Assembly (NCBI GenBank): GCA_943787295.1
Contig: CALSLW010000002.1
Location: 148,189 to 212,188, forward strand
Direction: 5' to 3'
Length of the DNA stretch: 64,000 nt
Source: an uncultured Flavobacteriaceae bacterium
Lineage (GTDB): Bacteria; Bacteroidota; Bacteroidia; Flavobacteriales; Flavobacteriaceae
The first letter of the stretch is position 1. Each line of letters opens with the position of its first letter. The notes below the pieces were generated by a model. It was not told the DNA's origin, did no database searches, and saw nothing but the letters and a program-made list of their open reading frames with translations. Below are positions 10,174-19,061 of this stretch, piece by piece. The translations under genes were made by a program, and so were the position numbers.

Positions 10174-11409
10174 CTAGCGAAAACGAACAACTTCAGTAGG
10201 ATCAATTCTCCCAACTATAAGCGAAGGAATCCACAATAATAAACTACATACACTCAAAACCATTAAGTTAAGTCCTACAAATAGCGGAATAGGCAAGGCA
10301 ATCGGGACAGTAGAAACAAAATAATTTGCTGGATCTAAGGCGATCCATCCATAATATGATTGCCCCACTAAGAAAGATAAGCCCAGCACGTTACCCCAGA
10401 CTAACCCTCTCAAAATAATGTAAACGGCATTCCACAAAAAGACCTTTTGAATTTGGCGATTATTCGCTCCTAAAGATTTCAAAACGCCTACCATTCGAGA
10501 CCGTTCTAAGATCAAAACCAGTAGCGCGGTTGTCATATTCAATGTTCCCACTAGGATCATTACAATTAAAATAATTAAAACATTAAAATCAAAAAGCGCT
10601 ATCCAATCAAATATCCCTTGATACAATTGATCAACACGCTGCACATCTATATGAGGAGGTAGTTCGTTATAAATTTTCTCTGCATAAGGAATTGCATTTG
10701 CTTTTGGTTTTAAAAAAACCTCCACTCCACCAATTTGTCGATTTGTCCAACCATTAATTTTCTGCACTTGCTTCATATCGACAAAAGCAAAACTATTGTC
10801 AAAATCAGGAAAACCCGTTTGATAAATGGCAACAAGATTAAAATAGCGAATGCGAGGAACTGCCCCTGGATCGTCATTTTGAAAATAAGCCGTGACACGG
10901 TCTCCTAAATTGAGCTTCAGTTTTTGTGCAAGGGTTTGAGATAAAACAATTTCTTTTGAAAGTGTCGAATCAAAAACAGGAAAACTTCCTTCTACCAAAT
11001 AAGGAAATAATTTCTCCCAAGGATAGTTTTGATCAACCCCTTTCACAACACCTCCTTCAAATTCACTTTTGGTTTTTAACAAAACCCCTTTGGCAACATA
11101 TGGATATAAACGTGCCACTTGATTTTTATCCCACCAGCTGTCTTTGCGCAATTCAACGGTATCAATGGGAGTGATAGAAATACTCGAATTGTTGTTTTCA
11201 AATGGAGCAATTCGAATATCACCACTCAAAGCAATCGTCTTAGCCTTGATTTCTCGTTGTAACCCTAAACTTGTCCCTAAAGCAATCAACATCATCACCA
11301 TCCCCAGTGCAATGGCAGCTATCGCTATTTTTATAATCCGCCCCGAAACCGTACTTTCGCTAGTAGAGGACGAGCGCATGCGCTGGGCTATAAAAAATTC
11401 AAAATTCAA
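10174..11409 (-). CDS. LolC/LolE-type ABC transporter permease (FtsX family)
   Basis: An inner-membrane permease of 411 aa with the LolC/E-MacB layout. A first membrane helix lies at about residues 26-50 after a short cytoplasmic start, then a large periplasmic domain (about 51-265), then three C-terminal helices beginning near INVLIILIVMILVGTLNM. The conserved FtsX-region phrase VLKSLGANNRQIQKVF is present. In this family the complex extracts lipoproteins or exports substrates using a separate ATPase, which is not encoded nearby. The start is TTG at 11409, since NFEFFIAQR matches the usual N-terminus and no closer ATG fits. The gene is divergent from namZ with only 3 bp between start codons, so the two 5' regions overlap each other's coding DNA. 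Confidence 0.85.
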   Translation of the reverse strand: MNFEFFIAQRMRSSSTSESTVSGRIIKIAIAAIALGMVMMLIALGTSLGLQREIKAKTIALSGDIRIAPFENNNSSISITPIDTVELRKDSWWDKNQVARLYPYVAKGVLLKTKSEFEGGVVKGVDQNYPWEKLFPYLVEGSFPVFDSTLSKEIVLSQTLAQKLKLNLGDRVTAYFQNDDPGAVPRIRYFNLVAIYQTGFPDFDNSFAFVDMKQVQKINGWTNRQIGGVEVFLKPKANAIPYAEKIYNELPPHIDVQRVDQLYQGIFDWIALFDFNVLIILIVMILVGTLNMTTALLVLILERSRMVGVLKSLGANNRQIQKVFLWNAVYIILRGLVWGNVLGLSFLVGQSYYGWIALDPANYFVSTVPIALPIPLFVGLNLMVLSVCSLLLWIPSLIVGRIDPTEVVRFR

Positions 11410-11412
11410 GGA

Positions 11413-12588
11413 ATGCTTTCTTTAGATTATTTCAAAAATACATTTTTATTCGCTTTTCTGTGCCTGCTTTTAGGGGGGAATCCTCTTCAAGCGCAAATCT
11501 TCCCTGCAGCACAACATACAGCGCAATACCTTCCCTTGCTTAAAAACAAAAAAGTAGGCGTTGTCGCTCATGCCGCCAGTAAAATATACCGCAACGGAAA
11601 AGCAACTCATTTGATTGATTCACTTTTGTCACACAACATCGATATCAAAAAGATTTTTGCTCCAGAACACGGCTTTAGAAGTCGAGAAGACAATGGTGCA
11701 ATGATTAAAGATGAGATTGATTCCCTCACGCAATTACCCATCATTTCCCTACACGGAAAAAACAAAAAACCGCAAGCAGAACAGCTAGAAGATTTAGATA
11801 TTATTGTCTTTGATTTACAAGATGTAGGTGCTCGCTTTTACACCTACCTCTCAACCCTGCATCTTATTCTGGAGGCTTGCGCCGAAAGTAATATCCCCCT
11901 GCTTATTTTAGATCGTCCCAACCCTAACGGACACTATGTCGATGGCCCCGTAATGGAGGACGAATTTAAGAGCTATTTAGGGATGCACAACATCCCCATT
12001 GTACACGGTTTAACCTTGGGCGAATTTGCACATATGATTAATGAAGAGGGCTGGTTAAACAACAAAATAAAATGTGACTTAAGAGTGATTAAAATAGAGG
12101 GCTATACGCATCAAAGTGCTTATAATTTACCGGTTCGACCCTCGCCTAATTTACCCAATGCAAAAGCGATCAATCTCTATCCAAGTTTATGCCTTTTTGA
12201 ACGTACCGTAGTGAGTATAGGCCGGGGGACAGAACAACAATTTCAAATCTACGGACACCCATCTTTTAAGGGAGACTTTAGCTTTACACCTCAACCCAAT
12301 TTTGGGGCAAAATACCCCAAATTAGAAGGCGAAAAATGCATCGGAAAAAACCTACAATCACACCCTAGAATCAATCGCTTTGAATTAAAATGGCTCATAG
12401 AAGCCTACCGTCAATACCCCGAGAAAGAGGCCTTTTTCATCTCCCGTTTTGCCTACCTAGCAGGTACAAAAAAACTGGAAGAACAAATCAAAAATGGTTG
12501 GTCAGAAATGGAGATTCGCAACAGCTGGGAACCACAGCTTTCACAGTTTAAAACAATGCGAAAAAAGTACTTACTCTACCCAAATTAA
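11413..12588 (+). CDS. namZ: Exo-beta-N-acetylmuramidase NamZ-like (DUF1343) protein
   Basis: A secreted or periplasmic protein of 391 aa with an N-terminal signal peptide (hydrophobic core TFLFAFLCLLLGG, cleavage near LQAQ). The DUF1343 features are clear: KVGVVAHAAS, FAPEHGFR, FDLQDVGARFYTY, LDRPNPNG, VVSIGRGTEQQFQIYG. Members of this family include NamZ, which removes terminal MurNAc from peptidoglycan fragments during cell-wall recycling. The assignment here is by family, not by shown activity. Its stop codon overlaps that of the convergent YkgJ-like gene by 4 bp. Confidence 0.88.
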   Translation: MLSLDYFKNTFLFAFLCLLLGGNPLQAQIFPAAQHTAQYLPLLKNKKVGVVAHAASKIYRNGKATHLIDSLLSHNIDIKKIFAPEHGFRSREDNGAMIKDEIDSLTQLPIISLHGKNKKPQAEQLEDLDIIVFDLQDVGARFYTYLSTLHLILEACAESNIPLLILDRPNPNGHYVDGPVMEDEFKSYLGMHNIPIVHGLTLGEFAHMINEEGWLNNKIKCDLRVIKIEGYTHQSAYNLPVRPSPNLPNAKAINLYPSLCLFERTVVSIGRGTEQQFQIYGHPSFKGDFSFTPQPNFGAKYPKLEGEKCIGKNLQSHPRINRFELKWLIEAYRQYPEKEAFFISRFAYLAGTKKLEEQIKNGWSEMEIRNSWEPQLSQFKTMRKKYLLYPN

Positions 12589-13076
12589 TACAGGCGCTCT
12601 TTCATTTTTTCGACAATGGAAAAAGCAGCAGGGCAAATGGCTACATTCTTTTGTGTATGCTGTGCAATTTGATAAATTTTAGGGCGATCAGTATGCGGGA
12701 ATTCTCTACAAGCCTTTGGCCTTACATCATAGATCGAACAAGCATTATCTTCTCCTAAAAAAGCACATGGAACTTCTTGTAAAACCCAGTCGTTATCTTC
12801 ATCTACACCTAAGTATTGCGCTTCAAATTGTGCGGGTTTTAGACGTAAATATTTCGCAATTCGCGTGATGTCTTTTCTTTCAAATAAAGGGCCTGTGGTT
12901 TTGCAGCAATTCGCACAATCGAGACAGTTAGTTTGAGCAAAAACTTCTTCGTGAATGTCTTGGGTGATTTCATCTAATTTTTTGGGTGGACGTTTTTTTA
13001 ATCGCTGAAAAAAACTTTTCGTTTCCCTTGCCGTATCTTTGGCTCGTTGCGGTAATTGCTCCAACTGCTCGCGCAT
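12585..13076 (-). CDS. YkgJ-family cysteine cluster protein
   Basis: A cytosolic protein of 163 aa with the CxxCxxCC-type cluster (NCLDCANCCKTTGP, about residues 50-64). Further cysteines sit in PCAFLG, ACSIYD, KACREFPH and ICPAA, the pattern of the YkgJ/UPF0153 putative zinc- or iron-chelating domain. The first 40 residues are basic and probably helical. The biochemical role of the family is not established. It is convergent with namZ and divergent from the following methyltransferase gene, whose TTG start is 31 nt away. Confidence 0.85.
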   Translation of the reverse strand: MREQLEQLPQRAKDTARETKSFFQRLKKRPPKKLDEITQDIHEEVFAQTNCLDCANCCKTTGPLFERKDITRIAKYLRLKPAQFEAQYLGVDEDNDWVLQEVPCAFLGEDNACSIYDVRPKACREFPHTDRPKIYQIAQHTQKNVAICPAAFSIVEKMKERLY

Positions 13077-13107
13077 GCTACTTAATTTTTAACAAAACTA
13101 CTTTATT

Positions 13108-13809
13108 TTGGAAGATCTCTTTGGAAAAGCTTTGCTTGATTATCATCAATCCCCTGGGAAACAACAGCTCCTTACTTGGACTTCTCTTACTGAAGAAGAT
13201 CCTGTACCCCTCGCCTATTTCTTCCGCGACTATAAAGAAATGCCGAATATCGAACAAAAAGCCCTAGCCCTGTCCCATGGAAAAGTTCTCGATATAGGCT
13301 GTGGTAGCGGGAGCCATAGTTTGTATTTGCAAAATGAAAAGGGCTTTGCCGTCACTGCCCTCGATAGCTCTTTTGGCGCAGCCAAAATCGCTAAAGAAAG
13401 AGGCGTTAATCACGTCTTCCATCAATCTATTCTCGACTTTAACAAAGGAACTTTTGACACTCTACTACTTATGATGAATGGCCTGGGAGTAGCTAAAGAT
13501 TTTCAGGGAGTACTGCCTTTACTTCAGCATTTAAAAACTTTGTTAAACCCAGAGGGGCAAATCCTCTTAGATTCTTCTGACCTTATCTATCTTTTTGAAG
13601 AAGAGGAACAAGAAGATTGGCGTAATGCCGAAACCTATTATGGGGAGTTGGAATTTGGGATCGGTTTTAAGGATGAAACAGAAGAATTTCCATGGCTTTA
13701 CTTAGATTTTGAGCACTTGTCTCAAGCCGCTGAACTGGCCGGATTAAACTGTGAAAAAATATTGGATGGGCCCAATTATGACTACCTCGCCAGACTAACA
13801 ATCGCCTAA
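13108..13809 (+). CDS. Class I SAM-dependent methyltransferase, substrate unknown
   Basis: A 233-aa cytosolic protein with a Rossmann-type SAM-binding motif [15 protein letters not shown] (about residues 59-73), the second acidic strand TALDSS, and the later motif LLMMNGLGV. The start is TTG at 13108. The frame is closed by TAA at 13090-13092, and the first ATG is about 45 codons in, which would remove the conserved N-terminal stretch [13 protein letters not shown]. The acceptor substrate cannot be told from sequence. Its TAA overlaps the queE TAG by 4 bp in convergent orientation. Confidence 0.85.
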   Translation: MEDLFGKALLDYHQSPGKQQLLTWTSLTEEDPVPLAYFFRDYKEMPNIEQKALALSHGKVLDIGCGSGSHSLYLQNEKGFAVTALDSSFGAAKIAKERGVNHVFHQSILDFNKGTFDTLLLMMNGLGVAKDFQGVLPLLQHLKTLLNPEGQILLDSSDLIYLFEEEEQEDWRNAETYYGELEFGIGFKDETEEFPWLYLDFEHLSQAAELAGLNCEKILDGPNYDYLARLTIA

Positions 13810-14435
13810 GGGATATTGAGGTATTTATGGGTCTGCAAAGACACTTTCCATTGTGGATTTGCCAAGACATAATCCACCATTATAGGCATCATTGTATCGC
13901 GCTTGCTCCACTCAGGTTGTAAATATAAAACACAGTCTTTGCCAACTCTTTGCGCTTGTTCTTCCGCGAAGCGAAAATCATCTTTATTGTAGATAATCAC
14001 CTTGAGTTCATCGGCGCGAGCCGCAGCTTCATCAGTAGGTAATTTATTTTTCTTTGGCGATAAGCAAAACCAGTCCCAGTGCCCCGTAATCTCATAGGCA
14101 CCAGAGGTTTCAATATGGATTTTCATCCCCTTTTCTAAAAGGGCAGTAGTCAAGGGTTGCATGTCCCACATCAAGGGCTCTCCCCCAGTAATGACAATGG
14201 TATCTGAATATTTTTTGGCATTTGTTACAATGGTATCAATGTGCGTGGGAGGGTGCTTTTCTGCATCCCAACTTTCTTTTACATCACACCAGTGACAGCC
14301 CACATCACAACCTCCAATGCGGATAAAATAAGCTGCACTCCCCTTGTGATAGCCTTCCCCCTGAAGGGTGTAAAAGGCCTCCATCAAAGGCAATACCACT
14401 CCTGCATCTACTTGTTGTTGTGTCGTCTTATCCAT
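13806..14435 (-). CDS. queE: 7-carboxy-7-deazaguanine synthase QueE
   Basis: A radical SAM enzyme (209 aa) that converts 6-carboxytetrahydropterin to 7-carboxy-7-deazaguanine in the queuosine pathway. The N-terminal motif [10 protein letters not shown] is diagnostic. The [4Fe-4S] cluster cysteines are in [16 protein letters not shown] (CxxxCxxC), followed by the SAM-contacting TGGEPLMW. The start is set at the ATG at 14435; a TTG nine bases upstream is in frame but belongs to the TATCTTTG promoter box. No other queuosine genes are in the window. Confidence 0.95.
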   Translation of the reverse strand: MDKTTQQQVDAGVVLPLMEAFYTLQGEGYHKGSAAYFIRIGGCDVGCHWCDVKESWDAEKHPPTHIDTIVTNAKKYSDTIVITGGEPLMWDMQPLTTALLEKGMKIHIETSGAYEITGHWDWFCLSPKKNKLPTDEAAARADELKVIIYNKDDFRFAEEQAQRVGKDCVLYLQPEWSKRDTMMPIMVDYVLANPQWKVSLQTHKYLNIP

Positions 14436-14441
14436 CGCGGG

Positions 14442-14449
14442 CAAAGATA
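14442..14449 (-). promoter_or_regulatory. queE -7 promoter box TATCTTTG, possibly leaderless
   Basis: A perfect match to the Bacteroidota -7 consensus TAnnTTTG. Only six bases separate its last G from the queE ATG, so transcription would start at or within a base or two of the start codon. Confidence 0.55.
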
Positions 14450-14492
14450 CTATTTTATCAATGCCTTCTCCTAAAATTATGTACCTTTACAT

Positions 14493-14915
14493 ATGGCGTC
14501 ATTAGCACCCTTCCATTTAGCAATACCTGTAAGTAATTTAGCTGCTGCTGTTTCATTCTATGAAGATATTTTAGGCTGTACCCCTGGGCGTTCTAGCGAA
14601 CACTGGGCAGACTATTCCTTCTTTGGGCATCAATTGGTATTGCACGAAGACAAAAGCCACAAAGGCTATAAACACTTCAACGAAGTAGATGGAAAAGCCG
14701 TGCCGGTGCCGCACTTTGGCGTTGTTTTGGACTGGGAAGTATTCCAAAACTTTAGCCAACGTTTGATCGACCAAAACATTGAATTTCAAATCGCCCCCTA
14801 CCTTCGTTTTGAAGGCCTTCCGGGAGAACAGCTAACGATGTTCTTTTATGATCCTTCCGGCAATGCGTTAGAATTCAAAAGTTTTAAACATATCGATCAA
14901 TTGTTCGCCACCTAA
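14493..14915 (+). CDS. VOC (glyoxalase/bleomycin-resistance fold) family protein
   Basis: A 140-aa cytosolic protein with two beta-alpha-beta-beta-beta half-modules. It starts with FHLAIPVSNLAAAVSFYEDI and GCTPGRSS and ends with FFYDPSGNALEFKSF, which has the glutamate usual at a VOC metal site. His residues at the starts of both halves (FHLAIPV, VPHFGV) could complete a metal site. These proteins are dioxygenases, lyases or binding proteins, and the substrate is not predictable. Its TAA is immediately followed by the ATG of the membrane protein gene, so the two are very likely co-transcribed and coupled. Confidence 0.85.
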   Translation: MASLAPFHLAIPVSNLAAAVSFYEDILGCTPGRSSEHWADYSFFGHQLVLHEDKSHKGYKHFNEVDGKAVPVPHFGVVLDWEVFQNFSQRLIDQNIEFQIAPYLRFEGLPGEQLTMFFYDPSGNALEFKSFKHIDQLFAT

Positions 14916-15803
14916 ATGCATTCTATCCGTACTTTCTTTAATGAGCTTTATGCTGCTGTATTTGCTCCCACTGTTCAAAAAAAATTAGAAAACACCATCT
15001 TACTCCTAGCAGGAATAGGCTTTGTTATTCACCTTAGTCTTATCTTTTTAGAAGCACAGGGCATAAGTTTATTTTCTTCGCTTTATCCAGAGTTACTCAA
15101 CGATCCTATCTCTGCCATATACACGCCTTTTTCATTGATCCTGATTTATGAGATTTACTTACTGCTGTTTTATTTACCGCGTTCTTTCACCTCTTGTGTT
15201 TCAAAACAATTTGAGATTATTTCGCTTATTGTAATTCGCAAAATCTTTAAGGATATCCCACAAATGAACTTAAGCGGAGAATGGTATTATGACGCACATA
15301 ACTTAGAGTTAGCCGTGGACTTACTAGGATTTCTAATCTTATTCCTACTGATCTTTTTATTTAATTTAAGCAAGCAACGCTTGCCAAAACGCCCAGTCGA
15401 AGACCCCACTTTATTGCGCTTTATTTCGTCAAAGAAAATCGTGAGTGTAATGCTTTTTGCGGTACTGAGTATTATGTCAATCGCTACTTTTGGACAATGG
15501 GTTTTAGATGTCATTAACCAGCAAAAAGTCGCCCAGATCGATAGCTTGTTCTTTAATCAGTTTTTTACGCTGTTGATTTTAGCAGATGTGGTGATCTTAT
15601 TGATCTCTTTTCGCTATACAGAAGAATACAGCAAGCTGATTCGAAATACGGGCTTTATTATCGCCACCATCTTGATACGAATTTCGTTTTCTGCTGACGG
15701 TTACCTGAGTATGGTTTTAATTTTAACCGGCGTGAGTTTCGCCTTTTTAATCTTACAAATCTTTAATGCAATGGAGCATCCTAAGACAAATTCCACTGCC
15801 TAG
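14916..15803 (+). CDS. Multi-pass membrane protein of unknown function
   Basis: I do not recognise this 295-aa protein. It has about seven hydrophobic segments, near residues 26-46, 65-90, 127-150, 172-196, 208-228, 242-258 and 262-283, with short charged loops such as the SKQRLPKRP region near 150. No signal peptide and no catalytic motif are evident. Its ATG directly abuts the stop of the VOC gene, suggesting translational coupling. The 3' end overlaps the convergent folD gene by 23 bp. Confidence 0.8.
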   Translation: MHSIRTFFNELYAAVFAPTVQKKLENTILLLAGIGFVIHLSLIFLEAQGISLFSSLYPELLNDPISAIYTPFSLILIYEIYLLLFYLPRSFTSCVSKQFEIISLIVIRKIFKDIPQMNLSGEWYYDAHNLELAVDLLGFLILFLLIFLFNLSKQRLPKRPVEDPTLLRFISSKKIVSVMLFAVLSIMSIATFGQWVLDVINQQKVAQIDSLFFNQFFTLLILADVVILLISFRYTEEYSKLIRNTGFIIATILIRISFSADGYLSMVLILTGVSFAFLILQIFNAMEHPKTNSTA

Positions 15804-16659
15804 CAAGCAAGGTATTCTTTAAGAGCATCGCAATGGTCATGGGCCCTACTCCTCCAGGAACTGGAGTGATAAAACTGGACTTTTGAGCGACTTCGTCAAA
15901 AGCGACATCTCCTTTAATCACATATCCTTTAGGGTGGCTTTCATTTGGAACACGGGTGATCCCCACATCGATAATTGCAGCCCCTTCTTTGACCATATCT
16001 GCGGTAAGGTATTCTGGAATCCCTAGTGCCATAACAATGATATCTGCTTGGCGGGTGAGTTCCGCTAAATTTTCTGTACGGCTATGTGCGACCGTTACGG
16101 TAGCATTTCCAGCAGGCCCTTTTTGGCTCATTAAAATACTGATGGGGCGGCCTACAATATGACTGCGCCCTACGACCACACAGTGCTTTCCGCTGGTGGG
16201 GACTTTATAGCGTTCAAGGAGTTGCATAATCCCAAAAGGCGTTGCAGGGATAAAGGCATCTAATTCTAGGGCCATACGGCCAAAGTTTGCCGGATGAAAT
16301 CCATCGACATCCTTTTTAGGATCGATGGCCAATAAAATCTTTTCTTCATCGATATGCTTAGGCAACGGCAATTGCACAATATAGCCATCTAAGCTTTCGT
16401 CTTTATTTAAGGTATCGATTTGCGCTAAAAGAGCGTCTTCTGTGATATCCTCTTCTAGACGGATTAAGGTCGAATCAAAGCCTACATATTCACAAGAACG
16501 CACTTTACTGCCTACATAGGTCAAACTGGCGCCATCATTTCCCACTAATACAGCGGCGAGATGCGGCATACGTTCTCCGCGTGCTTTCATTTCACTCACG
16601 GTGACTTTAATTTCTTCTTTTATTTCGTTTGAAGTTTGCTTTCCGTCTAGACGTATCAT
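15781..16659 (-). CDS. folD: Bifunctional methylenetetrahydrofolate dehydrogenase / cyclohydrolase FolD
   Basis: A cytosolic one-carbon enzyme (292 aa, normal length) interconverting 5,10-methylene-, methenyl- and 10-formyl-tetrahydrofolate. Seen in sequence: the TYVGSKVRSC active-site region with its catalytic lysine, DGYIVQLPLPKH, DVDGFHPANFGR, the NADP-binding VVGRSHIVGRPI and the C-terminal ITPVPGGVGPMTIAML. It lies 12 nt downstream of ffh on the same strand and probably shares its transcript. Confidence 0.97.
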   Translation of the reverse strand: MIRLDGKQTSNEIKEEIKVTVSEMKARGERMPHLAAVLVGNDGASLTYVGSKVRSCEYVGFDSTLIRLEEDITEDALLAQIDTLNKDESLDGYIVQLPLPKHIDEEKILLAIDPKKDVDGFHPANFGRMALELDAFIPATPFGIMQLLERYKVPTSGKHCVVVGRSHIVGRPISILMSQKGPAGNATVTVAHSRTENLAELTRQADIIVMALGIPEYLTADMVKEGAAIIDVGITRVPNESHPKGYVIKGDVAFDEVAQKSSFITPVPGGVGPMTIAMLLKNTLLARQWNLS

Positions 16660-16671
16660 ATAGTGTGTGTT

Positions 16672-18000
16672 TTAGCGCATGTTTTGCATCATCTGCATCA
16701 TTTGGCGGCCTTTGCCGCCTTGCATCATCTTCATCATCTTACTCATTTGATGAAATTGTTTGATCATTTGGTTTACCTCATTAATATCGCGACCTGCACC
16801 GCGTGCAATGCGCTTTTTACGACTCATATTGAGTAAGTCAGGCTGAGTGCGCTCTTTAGGCGTCATCGAGCCGATAATGGCTTCAATATATTTGAACGCA
16901 TCGTCATCAATATCAACACCTTTTAAGGCTTTTCCCATCCCAGGGATCATGCCCATCAAGTCTTTCATATTCCCCATCTTTTTCACTTGCTGAATCTGCG
17001 AAAGGAAATCGTCAAAGCCAAATTGATTTTTGGCAATCTTCTTATTGATTTTTCGAGCTTCAGCTTCGTCAAACTGCTGCTGGGCACGCTCGACCAAAGA
17101 AACCACGTCTCCCATCCCTAGGATACGGTCAGCCATACGTTCTGGATAGAAAACATCTAAGGCTTCCATCTTTTCGCCAGTTCCGATAAACTTAATGGGT
17201 TTGTTGACTACTGTTTTAATGGATAAGGCTGCTCCCCCACGGGTATCCCCGTCAAGTTTAGTCAACACTACCCCATCAAAATTCAAAACATCGTGAAAGG
17301 CTTTGGCAGTATTTACTGCATCTTGCCCTGTCATGGCATCAACCACAAAGAGGGTTTCATCTGGGGTGATGGCTTTATGGATGTCAGAAATTTCATTCAT
17401 CAAGACCTCATCCACGGCTAAACGACCGGCGGTATCGACAATGACTAAGTCACAGTTTTGTTTCTTTGCTTCGGCAATTCCAGCCAACGCAATCTTTACG
17501 GGATTCTTTTCGTCGCGGTCCTCATAAATAGGCACCCCAACTTGTTCTGCAACAATCCCTAGCTGATCAATAGCAGCAGGACGATAAACATCACAGGCAA
17601 CCAATAAAGGCTTTGTACTTTTCTTAGTCTTTAAATGCAGGGCTAGTTTTCCTGTCAAAGTTGTTTTACCAGATCCTTGTAAACCCGACATTAAAATGAC
17701 AGAAGGCTTTGAAGCGAGGTTTACGCCTACTGCTTCGCTTCCCATCAATTGCGTCAATTCGTCTTTTACGATTTTGACCATTAATTGTCCGGGATTTAAA
17801 GAGATCAATACGTCTTGACCTAAAGCTTTTTCTTTGACTTTATTGGTAAACTCTTTGGCAATTTTAAAATTGACATCGGCATCAAGTAGAGCGCGACGTA
17901 CCTCTTTGAGGGTTTCAGCCACGTTGATTTCTGTAATCTTACCGTGTCCTTTTAGGACTTGAAAGGCTTTATCTAATTTGGAACTTAAACTATCAAACAT
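16672..18000 (-). CDS. ffh: Signal recognition particle protein Ffh
   Basis: The SRP54 GTPase (442 aa) that binds signal peptides and 4.5S RNA and delivers nascent membrane proteins to FtsY and SecYEG. Domains in order: N domain (about 1-90), G domain with GLQGSGKTTL (106-115), DVYRPAAIDQL, DTAGRL and TKLDGDTRGGAAL, then the methionine-rich M domain ending in a run of Met and Lys. It lies 27 nt downstream of blh on the same strand but has its own TACCTTTG box overlapping the end of blh. Confidence 0.98.
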   Translation of the reverse strand: MFDSLSSKLDKAFQVLKGHGKITEINVAETLKEVRRALLDADVNFKIAKEFTNKVKEKALGQDVLISLNPGQLMVKIVKDELTQLMGSEAVGVNLASKPSVILMSGLQGSGKTTLTGKLALHLKTKKSTKPLLVACDVYRPAAIDQLGIVAEQVGVPIYEDRDEKNPVKIALAGIAEAKKQNCDLVIVDTAGRLAVDEVLMNEISDIHKAITPDETLFVVDAMTGQDAVNTAKAFHDVLNFDGVVLTKLDGDTRGGAALSIKTVVNKPIKFIGTGEKMEALDVFYPERMADRILGMGDVVSLVERAQQQFDEAEARKINKKIAKNQFGFDDFLSQIQQVKKMGNMKDLMGMIPGMGKALKGVDIDDDAFKYIEAIIGSMTPKERTQPDLLNMSRKKRIARGAGRDINEVNQMIKQFHQMSKMMKMMQGGKGRQMMQMMQNMR

Positions 18001-18017
18001 AGGATTGCATTAAACCA

Positions 18018-18025
18018 CAAAGGTA
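18018..18025 (-). promoter_or_regulatory. ffh -7 promoter box TACCTTTG
   Basis: A perfect TAnnTTTG match 17 nt upstream of the ffh ATG, in the short gap after the blh stop codon. It suggests ffh-folD can be transcribed independently of blh. I saw no clear -33 TTTG element. Confidence 0.45.
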
Positions 18026-18027
18026 CT

Positions 18028-18960
18028 TTATTTTGAGGGAATATTAGAAGGGTTTTGAGGAGAGGCAGTGGGTTTTTCTTTACTTAATTTCAACCACCCC
18101 ATCACTACAGTATGCGGAAAGGTAATCGCCGCGAGAAAAGAAAAGAACAAAGGCAAGAATGCGACTGACTGCACATCAAAAAAGAAATACACCCCTGCGA
18201 GACCGATTAAAGAGATGATCCAATAAGGCGCAGAAGACTTGAGGTATTTCCAATTCCTTTGAGGGTCCTTAGGATATAAAAAAGTTAATTGATCCTGCAT
18301 TGACGGAAGGCTATGCCAAATCACAAAATAGACGCCAAAACCTAACACAAGAGATACCCTAGAAAAGAAAAAACCTAAAAACGCTAAAAGCACAGTCTCA
18401 AAAAACAACCAGCCTCTAAGGTTAGGAGAAAACAAGCCACTGACAACAAAGAGTCCTAAACCAATAAAGAAAAAAGCTTCTGTGAATTGTTTTGATACAA
18501 ATTGCCCACTAATAAGGTAGATGACTTGATGCACCTCGTCCCATTGTAAAGTAAAGAGTAAGCCAAAAAGCGAAATACCATAACCCACATAGATCAACAC
18601 CTTTAAAAAGGAAGATAATTCCACCTCTAACTTACTCTCTAGATGCTGCTCTCCAAAATGAAAAGCACTAAAGCCCACAAAAAAGAGTAAACCAAAGCTA
18701 GGGAGCAGATAAAAAAGGGCAATTCCCGCTACTACCACTCCTATATAAATGAGGAGGGTGGCGAAAAAAAAGTTTTTTGATTTTTTTTGGGTTTTTTTTT
18801 GAATGAGTTGGAGGTCATTTGCACCGTGAATAATTCCTAAACTAAAAATCATAAAGAAGGCGATAAGCGCCTGAATCCAAACGTTTAACCATATCCCCAA
18901 AAATGTAAACGCAAGGGTGATGTAAATATGAAGTTGGTATTTTTTGAGTCCTAAAATCAC
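18028..18960 (-). CDS. blh: Brp/Blh-family beta-carotene 15,15'-dioxygenase
   Basis: A multi-pass inner-membrane enzyme (310 aa) that cleaves beta-carotene to two retinals, the chromophore of the neighbouring proteorhodopsin. The conserved iron-ligand histidine regions are visible: IIHGANDLQL (H45), FHFGEQH (H101, H106), IWHSLPSM (H216) and FPHTVVM (H283), spread over about eight hydrophobic segments. The start is GTG at 18960; an in-frame TAA nine bases upstream excludes a longer form. It is transcribed away from proteorhodopsin, with 101 bp between the start codons. Carotenoid synthesis genes are not in the window. Confidence 0.93.
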   Translation of the reverse strand: MILGLKKYQLHIYITLAFTFLGIWLNVWIQALIAFFMIFSLGIIHGANDLQLIQKKTQKKSKNFFFATLLIYIGVVVAGIALFYLLPSFGLLFFVGFSAFHFGEQHLESKLEVELSSFLKVLIYVGYGISLFGLLFTLQWDEVHQVIYLISGQFVSKQFTEAFFFIGLGLFVVSGLFSPNLRGWLFFETVLLAFLGFFFSRVSLVLGFGVYFVIWHSLPSMQDQLTFLYPKDPQRNWKYLKSSAPYWIISLIGLAGVYFFFDVQSVAFLPLFFSFLAAITFPHTVVMGWLKLSKEKPTASPQNPSNIPSK

Positions 18961-19061
18961 GAATAATTAAGATTATATGATAAAATTTTACTGATATATA
19001 TAGTGAGTAAGTTTAATTTTTTTTAAATTTACCTAAACAAAAACAAATAATTAATTCTATT

